Assembly (NCBI RefSeq): GCF_014649495.1
Contig: NZ_BMTD01000035.1
Coordinates: forward strand, 1 to 56,977
Direction: 5' to 3'
Origin: Streptomyces filipinensis
Lineage (GTDB): Bacteria > Actinomycetota > Actinomycetes > Streptomycetales > Streptomycetaceae
DNA: 56,977 nt
The position numbers were made by a program, and so were the translations under genes. Positions within the stretch are counted from its first letter, which is position 1. Each line of letters starts with the position of its first letter. A model generated the notes under the pieces. The model made no database searches. It saw only the letters and a program-made list of their open reading frames with translations, and was not told the origin of the DNA. Shown here piece by piece: positions 49,701 through 56,381 of the stretch.

Positions 49701-50112
49701 CGGCCCGCAGGCCGGCATCGCCGACCTCGAAGCGGCCATGGCCCTCGTACGCGGAAAGCCCTTCGACGGCCGCACCCTGCCCTGGGCCGACGCCGTCACC
49801 CAGGAAATGCTGGCCCGGATCACCGACACCGCCCACACCCTCGCCCGCTGGCACACCGACGGCGACAACCCTGACCTCGACGCCGCCCGTCGCACCGTCC
49901 TCCACGCCCTCGACATCGAGGAAACCTCTGAGGTCCTCTACCGCGACCTCCTGCACATCGAATGGGCCGCCGACAACCACCACGCCATCCGCAAAACGGT
50001 CGCCCGCCTCCAGCAGATGGCCCGCACCTACGACATCACCCTCGACGGCCCCACCGAAGACACGATCGACCGCGTCCTCGCACCCCGCGCCGCCCTCACC
50101 AAAACCCCCTGA
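46702..50112 (+). CDS. Giant LysM-membrane-BTAD protein
   Basis: The 1136-aa product starts at ATG 46702 behind GAAGGA. Three N-terminal membrane helices (up to about residue 140) precede two LysM domains (about 180-240 and 270-327), a long Pro/Ala/Thr linker, a fourth helix (NWALVAGIGTLLAASLAGAL, about 448-467), an intracellular region and a C-terminal BTAD domain (from about 892: SVRIDMLGTLRITGG to RVLAPRAALT). BTAD is the transcription-activation domain of SARP regulators. LysM binds peptidoglycan, so the protein may sense the wall outside and signal inside. It closes the Tad operon and probably controls or anchors the pilus. Confidence 0.85.
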   Translation: MSQPTPGHTPRPRPGRGRAQTAAALTRGLLSLTVLAALLAGLPVLLWWATAQVGPPGIAALANLLSTDDSGQVFLLLLAAAGWIGWALFAVAVLLEVPAQLRGRSAPQIRGLVGQRTAAALVGAVLLALPAGTALAAPATASPAQNTPVSASAAAVPGTDSAAAGIRADPAAAQDTGGAVTHTVRDVRPAESLWSIAATSLGDATRWEEIAALNAGHTMTDGTVFHADQPIQPGWILTLPHDATPPPPTGHRAQGEHGDAVTTAPAHATQYSVRAGDNLTSIAAEQLGDANRYPEVFELNKGTPLPGGAGTFTDPNLIYPGQQLTLPPAPTPAPPQSQPGNGTTPPAAPASPAPTVKPATPPAVTPTPGPTATPSAPSPATTPASPKSPGAAAPSAAASTTTPTTPASPNPGQVPKQATPPAATSPSASPATTAAPGAAEATATSHRVNWALVAGIGTLLAASLAGALGVRRILQQRARRAGETIAQDDEPTNVEQVLAAVAEPEGVELLDRVLRALAHHAATDHRDLPALRGARLSAEGVALLLDEPADPVTPFTAGPDTRTWVLDNKAVLPSADDLADVHAPYPGLVTLGADSTGLLLADLTTCRILLLDGSPEEVLEVARALALELGTSGWTDYAEILTAGLGSRLSGLLPQGRIRTMPHLAAVATDLGELLVEAHQSGEQVLPWLMIGAGDHTEQDLALLADAIASARDLKTAVVLPATPHARLVFPHAEILDATRDQDSVLAPLETPVTLQRVSDEQYRQYVHALQVAVQDAAPATGAWEFAESHQQPAASGLPLTVHVTSNEAQDPGNPFPSLLASLTGPATTDTTDSEAKAEDDAAAGDAGGREGRDQSPAATPVPAPLPQQTAGHTPGTRPQPGPAGAEGTADSVRIDMLGTLRITGGTGSAHAPRTTAVAALIHLRPGRSADYLCTAIDPVTPWSVRTLQSRLSELRAEIGTTPDGLTLLPRPKNGAYTFHPSVTSDWQEFQDLASRGLAAGPQAGIADLEAAMALVRGKPFDGRTLPWADAVTQEMLARITDTAHTLARWHTDGDNPDLDAARRTVLHALDIEETSEVLYRDLLHIEWAADNHHAIRKTVARLQQMARTYDITLDGPTEDTIDRVLAPRAALTKTP

Positions 50113-50670
50113 CCCGTCGCGACATGAGCGTGTGGCTTTGTCGTCGAGAGTCAGCAGCGTTTGTTGGCCACCGCTGAGAACGGTCCGTAGACGGTAGGAA
50201 GCGTGTTGTCGAGTTCTGGAAACGCACCGGTGCTTGCTTCTGGCTGTCTCGTGTGCTGGTCGGCTTGAAGGCTGTGGTCATGTCGTGGGCCAGGTGCCGA
50301 GTGCTCGGGCAAGCCGGTCGCTCTGCTCGTGGATGATTCCTTGAGCGAGGCGGGTTCCGCACCGCGGGCTGCCTGCCTCGTAGCATTTCAGGATGCCGGG
50401 GAGGTCCTGCTGGGTACCGGAAATCGGGGAGAGGGAGGCCAGGGCCCACCCAGCCGGCTCCCACCGGGGGCAGTAGGAGAGCATCTGCCAGTACGGGCGC
50501 GCTGTCATCGATGCCCACCTGGATGAGGGCATCGCCGATCAGTGCGGCTGCTCGTCGGACAGGTTCCTGTCGCCGAGGGCTGGGAGCAGGAGCAGCAGGC
50601 GGACGTGTTGCGCGTGGATCCCCGGGGCCTGTGGGTCGGGTGGTGCCAGCGATGTGCGTGAGCCCCCCGC
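50113..50670. other. Decayed region before the IS630 element
   Basis: No intact gene is supported. On the minus strand, an open frame at 50278-50532 reads protein-like (SPRCGTRLAQGIIHEQSDRL) but lacks a clear start and its upstream part breaks into other frames, so it may be the remains of a lost gene. The region joins the Tad operon to a mobile element. Confidence 0.35.
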
Positions 50671-51914
50671 TAGTGCTGTGACCGCATAGGTTCACCGGGT
50701 TGCTCGTTGTGCTGGTTGGAAGTTTTGACGCATCCAACCAGCAGGGGAGGCGGGATGGCACCACCGGTCAAGGTCCGGAGGCTGACGGAGCAGGAGGGGC
50801 GGAAGCTTCAGCAGACTTGTGCGGCGGGGCAGCACGAGCCCGGTGCGGTTTCGGCGGGCGATGATGCTTCTGGCCTCGGCCGGCGGCAGCACGGTCCCGG
50901 TGATCGCCCGGCTGGTCCAGGCGGACGAGGACACCGTCCGGGACGTGATCCACCGCTTCAACGAGATCGGGCTCGCATGCCTCAACCCTCAGTGGGCGGG
51001 AGGCCGTCCCCGCCTGCTGAGCAGTGACGACGAGGACTTCGTCATCCAGACGGCCACCACCCAGCCCACCGTGCTGGGCAAGCCCTTCACCCGCTGGTCG
51101 GTCCGCAAACTGGTCGATCACCTCCGCAGGAACATAGCCCGGCCCGTCCGGATCGGCCGCGAGGCCCTGCGGTGCTTACTGGCCCGCCGCGGGATCACCT
51201 TCCAGCGGACGAAGACCTGGAAGGAATCCCCGGACGCGGCCTTCGACGCCAAGCTCGCCCGGATCGAGTACGCGGTCAACGAGCGTCCGGACCGCACGTT
51301 CGCCTTCGACGAGTTCGGGCCCCTCGGCATCCGCCCCATCGCCGGCTCATGCTGGGCCGAACAGGGCCGCCCCGACCGGCTGCCTGCCACCTACCGCCGC
51401 ACCCACGGCATCACCTACTTCCACGGTTGCTACTCCGTCGGCGACGACAAGCTGTGGGGCGTCAACCACAGACGCAAAGGCATCGACCACACCTGGGCCG
51501 CTCTGCGGTCGATCCGAGCAGCCCGCCCGGACGGCGGCCCGATCTACGTGATCCTCGACAACCTCTCCGCCCACCTGAATTGGAAGATCCGCAGGTGGGC
51601 GGCCAGGAACAAGGTCGAGCTGTGCTTCACACCCACCTACGCATCCTGGGCCAACCCCATCGAGGCTCACTTCGGGCCGCTGCGGCAGTTCACCCTCGCC
51701 AACTCCCACCATCCGAACCACACCGTCCAGACCCGGGCCCTGCACGCCTACCTGCGCTGGCGCAACCAGAACGCCCGCCACCCCGACGTCCTGGCCGCCC
51801 AACGACGCGAACGCGCACGCATCCGCAGCGAACGAGGTCTCCGCTGGGGCGGCAGGCCACTGCCGGCCGCAGCCTGATCGCCCGACCTGGCAACCCATCC
51901 CGGGCACAGCACTA
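50671..51914 (+). mobile_element. IS630-family insertion sequence
   Basis: The left end TAGTGCTGTGACCG (50671) and the reverse complement of the right end, TAGTGCTGTGCCCG (51914), match in 13 of 14 bases including the TA target dinucleotide that IS630 elements duplicate. The element is about 1.24 kb with one transposase frame that is broken near its start. Confidence 0.85.
50755..51877 (+). pseudogene. IS630-family transposase with a +1 frameshift
   Basis: The first 21 codons from ATG 50755 (behind GGGGAGG) read MAPPVKVRRLTEQEG then KLQQ. The sequence continues in the +1 frame from GTG 50819 (VRRGSTSPVRFRRAMMLLAS), where IS630 relatives continue directly. An extra base in CAGACTTGTG near 50815-50818 explains the shift. 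The catalytic DDE residues are in the intact part (FAFDEFGP, VILDNLSAH, NPIEAHFGP). The element may be inactive, or the shift may be a sequencing or programmed event. Confidence 0.8.
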
Positions 51915-52448
51915 CATGTCGAAGGGTTCGTAGCTGGCGTCGCCTCCGGGCCAGGCGCGGTCCATGAACGGTGCCCGGTCGAGGCCGTCGAAGCAGCGCA
52001 TCAGGAAGTCGGTGAAGGTGCCGCTGGTGCGGTACCACTCCGCGCATTCGCTGCCGACCACGATCTCCCAGTTGCCCGGATCTGGGTCGCTGGCCAGAAA
52101 GTAGTACTCGCTGCTGTGCTCGTCGTGGCCCCAGCGGATGAGCCCACCAGGGTCGGGGTGGAAGGGGAAGGGGTAGAGGTCCTCGCACCCTCTCCGTGCG
52201 TCGCGCCAGGCCTCCAGGGACCAGAAGTCCTCGAGTTCGGCAGGGGTCATGAGACCAGTCGGCCGGTCGAGGTGGAGGTACCCGTCGAGGGTTCCGGGCC
52301 CGTACACGTCCATGAAGGCCTTGTAGTCCGCGGGCAGCGTGACACCGAGGTGCTGTTCGGAGGCCTCCCAGACCTCTCGGCGCGGCCAGCCCCACGCCTC
52401 CTCCGGCTCCCCGAGCAGCGCCTGGAGGCGTTCCAATGCCGATGGCAT
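51912..52448 (-). CDS. SMI1/KNR4-like protein, 3' end altered by the IS630
   Basis: The 178-aa product starts at ATG 52448 after GAGGGA. It has the SMI1/KNR4 plan: LPADYKAFMDVYGPGTLDG, then FPFHPDPGGLIRWGHDEH and DPGNWEIVVGSECAEWYRT. Such domains are common immunity proteins against polymorphic toxins. The stop codon TAG lies inside the terminal inverted repeat of the IS, so the insertion supplies the end of the reading frame. How many residues were lost cannot be seen. No toxin gene is recognised nearby. Confidence 0.75.
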   Translation of the reverse strand: MPSALERLQALLGEPEEAWGWPRREVWEASEQHLGVTLPADYKAFMDVYGPGTLDGYLHLDRPTGLMTPAELEDFWSLEAWRDARRGCEDLYPFPFHPDPGGLIRWGHDEHSSEYYFLASDPDPGNWEIVVGSECAEWYRTSGTFTDFLMRCFDGLDRAPFMDRAWPGGDASYEPFDM

Positions 52449-52731
52449 GTTTTCCCTCGTCCCTGAGATGTGGCCGGCTGGGAACATCATCAGGCCTCCC
52501 TCTGACAACACCGAGCCGCCAGCGTCCTCAACCCGGCGAACCTTCCCGGTCACAGCACTAGGCCAGTTCGGGGCCCGCCCGGGGGCGTGACTCTGGGCCC
52601 GCGGTGGGGTTGTGGCATGCCAGCTATCCGTACGGTTCATGTGTGACGCATGGTCAGCGACTGCTGCCGGTGGGGTTCCTCGTCTCGGGTGCCGTCCGTG
52701 ACGGGCGGGGATGGCGGGGGAGTGGCTGGTT

Positions 52732-53520
52732 TCACAGTCCGGCGAGGCCGGCGATGAGGTCGAACTGCGGGTCGACGTTGGCCTGCCCGAGGTTGCTGAA
52801 GATGCCGTTAGTGTCGATCCGGGTGGTGGCGATGAGTCCGTCCCTCCTGCGGTAGAACTGGAGTTCGCGGCCCAGGGGGTTGAGGTGCGTCCAATCGGGT
52901 TTCACCTGACCTGTTGCAAGGCCGGTGAAGATGCCGTTGACGCTGAGGCGCCCGGTGGCTATGACACCGTTGTCGGTTCTGTAAAAGAACAGTTCCCGAC
53001 CGTGGGTGGTGATGTGCGTCCAGCCCGGGCTGAGGTTGCCCGTTGCCAGGCCACTGAAGCTTCCGTCGCCCTCAATGCGGCCTGTGGCGATGAGACCGTC
53101 AGAACGATAGAACAGAAGCTCGCGTCCGACGGCGTCGATGATGTTCCAGTCCTTGTTCACGCTGCCTTTCTGAAGGGCGGTGAAGGTGCCCTCGGAATCG
53201 ACCCGGCCGGTGGCAGTCTCACCGCTGCCCGCGCGGTAGAAGAACAGATCATGTCCCAGGGGGGTGACATGGGTCCAGTGAGCGTCGAGCAGGATGTTGC
53301 TTTCGAGGGCGACGAAGTGTCCATCGTGAATCACACGGCCGGTGGCACTCACGCCGTCGCCGCTGCGGTAGAAGAACAGGTCCTGTTCGAGTGGCACGAT
53401 GTGGGTCCAGCCGGTTTCGAGCCGGCCTTCCAGGAGGGCTGTGAACTTGCCGTCTGGGGCGAATTGGCTGGTGGCGATGTGCCCGTTGCTGGCTCTGTAG
53501 AAGAGCAGGTTCCCGGACAA
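52732..53520 (-). CDS. Six-repeat beta-propeller-like protein
   Basis: The 262-aa product is taken from TTG 53520, which has AAGGAG 5 bases upstream; an ATG at 53643 has no ribosome site. About six 42-44-residue repeats share the pattern W-T-H-x-x-P-L-x-x-x-L-F-F-Y-R followed by ATGR and GxFxxL. The N-terminal repeat lacks its first strand and the C-terminal end (FDLIAGLAGL) supplies it, as in a velcro-closed propeller. No signal peptide or catalytic motif is seen. A lectin-like or structural binding role is possible; the family name is unknown to me. Confidence 0.7.
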   Translation of the reverse strand: MSGNLLFYRASNGHIATSQFAPDGKFTALLEGRLETGWTHIVPLEQDLFFYRSGDGVSATGRVIHDGHFVALESNILLDAHWTHVTPLGHDLFFYRAGSGETATGRVDSEGTFTALQKGSVNKDWNIIDAVGRELLFYRSDGLIATGRIEGDGSFSGLATGNLSPGWTHITTHGRELFFYRTDNGVIATGRLSVNGIFTGLATGQVKPDWTHLNPLGRELQFYRRRDGLIATTRIDTNGIFSNLGQANVDPQFDLIAGLAGL

Positions 53521-53793
53521 GGTGTCTCCTTGATGGTCGGGGAGGTGTTCGTCTCCCGCACCACAAGAACCGCCGTCGAAAAACAGGCCGTGGAAGCGGG
53601 ATAGGGAGGCATCGCCGCTACTGCCCGCGTGCGGGCAGCGCATACTGCAACTGCCTAATATCCGACGTTACTCTCCGCTCGCTGCGACGGCATTCCGACG
53701 CTTCCAGCCACTGACCGTATGCTGCCGCGCAGCACGACTACCCGCCGGACTCGTCCTCCTCCGTCTGATTCGCACCCACACCTCCTGCACCAG

Positions 53794-54130
53794 CACGTCC
53801 CGCTCGGCCCGGATCAGGCGGCGTTCCGTCTCCTGGCTCGGCGCCGGGACTCCGACGTAGTGATACGCCCCGGGGTCCCCAGTGGACGCAGTGGAGATCG
53901 ACTGCAAGCGCCACGGCTGCCTGATCAACGCCCCCTCTGCAATGCCTGGAACGATGCCCTGTTGGACGTCGTCCGGCCGCGGCTGGACTGGCGGGCGGTG
54001 CGCGAGACTCGTCCGGGCCGCCGGTCTGTGCTCTCCTCCCTGACTTCGGTGACCCCGGACACGGACCGGGTCCTGCTGGCCGAGGTGGCCCTGGCTCCGC
54101 AGGTAAGAACTCGGTGCCGGCACACATCCC
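53794..54130 (+). pseudogene. Frameshifted remnant of the Cys-rich DNA-binding family
   Basis: HVPLGPDQAAFRLLARR matches HVPLGPDQAAQRLGVRR in the 12236-13699 product. After a shift, VDAVEIDCKRHG matches VTSVDVDYKHHG, and after another shift LDVVRPRLDWRAV, RRSVLSSL and DRVLLAEVA match LEVIRPYVDWRAV, RRSPLAAL and DRVLLTEVG. Two compensating frameshifts and the missing N- and C-terminal parts mark it as dead. The IS5 element starts 50 bases further on. Confidence 0.75.
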
Positions 54131-54184
54131 GTGAGTGCGACGGATGAGTCTCTTCGGGTCACTCCAGGATCAACCGGGCTGTTA

Positions 54185-55310
54185 GAGGTCGTTTTCGTCT
54201 GTCTCATCTCGTTATCGACTGATTCATGGATGGTCGGATCGTGGTGCGGGAGAGTCGGCAGGTGTGGCCGCGACCAATGGGGCCTGAGGGGTGACGAATG
54301 AGGCGAGGAGTTGCTCGTGCCTGTCTCATCCCAGGATGCCCGGCTATCGAAGGTGGGTGCTTCTGTCGTCATTCCTATGCGCCTGGGCGCACTCGGTCCG
54401 GCGCGGTACGCCGGAAGCATGGCGAAGCGACGTCCGTATCCGAGTGATCTGTCCGATGCCCGGTGGGAGTTGATCGAGCCGGTCCTCGCGGCCTGGCGCT
54501 TCGAGCGCCGGGGCCGGGCCCTGCACTTCGGCCGGCCGCCCGAGCACGACCTGCGCGACATCATGGACGCGATCTTGTATATCGACCGGACCGGGGTCCA
54601 GTGGCGCTACCTTCCGCACGACTTTCCGCACTGGAACACCGTCTACGGGTACTTCGCCAAATGGGCCGACGAGGGCGTGTTCGCCCAGCTCAACGGCATG
54701 CTCAGGCAGCTCCTGCGGGAGAAGGAGGGACGCGATGCCGAGCCTTCGGCCTGCATGATCGACGCCCAAAGCGTCAAGACCTCCACCAGCGTTCACGCCT
54801 CCGGCCAGGGCATCGACGCCGGCAAGAAGATCGTCGGCAGGAAGCGGAGCATCGTCACCGACACACTCGGCCTTCTCCTCGCGGTGCTGGTCACCGCGGC
54901 CAGCGTGCAGGACTCCGTAGCCGGCACCCGGCTTCTGGACCAGGTCGCCGCCGAACACCCCGGCATCCGAAAGGTGTGGGTCGACGGCGGCTACCGCCAG
55001 CACCTCGTCGAACACGCCGCCACCCTCGGCATCGACATGGAGATCACCGCCCGCAAGCCCGGGACCAGGGGTTTCACCCCGATCCCGAAGCGGTGGGCGG
55101 TTGAGCGAACCTACGGGTGGCTCATGCTCCACCGCCGCCTGGCCCGCGACTACGAGACCCTTCACACCCGCTCCGAAGCCGTGATCCACCTTGCCATGGC
55201 CGACCTCATGGCCCGCCGCATCACCAGCGAGAACGCCATCTCCTGGCGCGACCCGAAGAAGCCCACCAAACGGACCATCCCGGGATGAAACAACGGACGA
55301 AAACGATCTC
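54185..55310 (+). mobile_element. IS5-family insertion sequence
   Basis: The ends GAGGTCGTTTTCGTCTGT (left) and GAGATCGTTTTCGTCCGT (right, reverse complement) match in 16 of 18 bases. TTA flanks both sides (54182-54184 and 55311-55313) as a likely 3-bp target duplication. The length (1126 bp) and ends fit the IS427-type group. Confidence 0.85.
54419..55288 (+). CDS. IS5-family transposase
   Basis: The 289-aa product is taken from ATG 54419 behind CCGGAAG; an in-frame GTG upstream is possible. It begins with LSDARWELIEPVL and the IS5 DUF4096-like region (DAILYIDRTGVQWRYLPHDF). The DDE residues lie in CMIDAQSVK, KVWVDGGYR and AVERTYGWL. The frame is intact, so the element may still be active. 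Confidence 0.9.
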   Translation: MAKRRPYPSDLSDARWELIEPVLAAWRFERRGRALHFGRPPEHDLRDIMDAILYIDRTGVQWRYLPHDFPHWNTVYGYFAKWADEGVFAQLNGMLRQLLREKEGRDAEPSACMIDAQSVKTSTSVHASGQGIDAGKKIVGRKRSIVTDTLGLLLAVLVTAASVQDSVAGTRLLDQVAAEHPGIRKVWVDGGYRQHLVEHAATLGIDMEITARKPGTRGFTPIPKRWAVERTYGWLMLHRRLARDYETLHTRSEAVIHLAMADLMARRITSENAISWRDPKKPTKRTIPG

Positions 55311-55491
55311 TTAGCGTCGGGTCTTAATCGAGGGGGCGGAAGTGGGCCGCTAGGGCCAGCACCGGGCCGCCGCTGCGCGATACGCACAGAACCCTGTTCC
55401 TGGTTCTCGCCAACATTTCCGCAGCAGTCATCCCCGGTTGTTCCCGAAACCCGACAACAACCGTTTCCGGATGTGGCCTATGTAGCCAAGC

Positions 55492-55520
55492 GTGGGGGCT
55501 TGCCGACGGCAGGCCCCCAC
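55492..55520 (-). terminator. Strong hairpin after the 56020 gene
   Basis: GTGGGGGC (55492-55499) pairs with GCCCCCAC (55513-55520), with a further GCCG/CGGC stem inside. It lies 18 bases after the stop of the leftward gene at 55538 and is its likely terminator. The rest of 55311-55537 shows no gene. Confidence 0.6.
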
Positions 55521-55537
55521 AACAGGTTCGGAAGAGG

Positions 55538-56020
55538 TCAGATCAACGCCGCTACCGCATGCCGGGCAGCAGCCAGAACCTCCGCGCGGGCCGCAGCCTC
55601 CCCTGCCGGCGGCCGGGTCACCCACTCCAGTCGCACCTCGGCGACCGCCGCACACACCGCGCGCACCTCCGCGGCCATCCCCTCAGAGAGAGGGGACCGG
55701 TCAGGCCCCGTCACCAGCGTCGGCCCGTAGAAGCCGTACGAGATCTCCATACCCCGCCACTGCGACGCCAGCACCCAGGCAGCCAGGTTCATGGGCAGCC
55801 CCTCAGCTGCCCCGTTGCCGGGCACATGAAAGTGCGCCTGCCGGTGGTAGATCGCCCGGTCCGCAGGTCCGCCAACCACGTCCCTCACCTGAGCCATGCG
55901 CGCAGCAACGTCATCCGCCCACGGCAGTACGACGACCGCCCCATCCACGTCGATCCGTAACGCCGTCCCCACGGTGACCTCCATGTCAGCCGACACCCCG
56001 AAACTGCCACCAGCGATCAT
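55538..56020 (-). CDS. Hypothetical protein
   Basis: The product is 160 aa from ATG 56020; ATG 55984 would give 148 aa and neither has a clear ribosome site. It opens with beta-rich sequence (VTVGTALRIDVDGAVVVLPW) and has a central YHRQAHFHVPGNG and a C-terminal helix rich in Ala and Glu. No family is recognised. The coding pattern is that of the neighbourhood. Confidence 0.55.
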   Translation of the reverse strand: MIAGGSFGVSADMEVTVGTALRIDVDGAVVVLPWADDVAARMAQVRDVVGGPADRAIYHRQAHFHVPGNGAAEGLPMNLAAWVLASQWRGMEISYGFYGPTLVTGPDRSPLSEGMAAEVRAVCAAVAEVRLEWVTRPPAGEAAARAEVLAAARHAVAALI

Positions 56021-56270
56021 TGCGCACTTGGCGGGCCGCCGGCTGGCCCGCCCGATCCGTAGAACTCCGGCGACGCCTGCTTACAGCGGGCGAAAGCGGC
56101 CGAAGGCCGCCTCGCCGTGAAGGCAGGGCCGCCTGTTGAGGGGAGCAAGGCGTCAGGAAGCGGACGGCTCAGCATTTGCGTAGGCGTCGTCGTAGTCCGC
56201 TACGGTCCCGCCGAACTGGATGCCGGCCAGGGCGACTCACGAATGGCACAACGCGGCACCAGGAGGTGCA
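56021..56270. other. Intergenic region before the last gene
   Basis: No gene is supported. It holds a GCGGCC/GGCCGC hairpin at 56096-56110 and the presumed promoter of the rightward end genes. Confidence 0.4.
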
Positions 56271-56381
56271 ATGGAATATCGGGGCGCGAAAATAACCGCG
56301 CCTGACTCTGTAAGCGCTCTGAGTCCGCATCCCTCGGAGGCGACATGGGCGACTTCAAGTCTGTTCAATCCGGAACGATAA
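56271..56381 (+). CDS. Short leader ORF overlapping the next gene
   Basis: A 36-aa reading frame starts at ATG 56271 with a very strong AGGAGG 4 bases before it and ends inside the next gene, whose ATG 56345 lies in another frame. The peptide (MEYRGAKITAPDSV...) has no known features. It could couple translation of the next gene or be chance. Confidence 0.35.
   Translation: MEYRGAKITAPDSVSALSPHPSEATWATSSLFNPER

Noticed and set aside
56117..56305. A 62-codon plus-strand open frame
   Set aside because: No ribosome site; it overlaps the well-placed ribosome site of the 56271 ORF and has no protein-like features.
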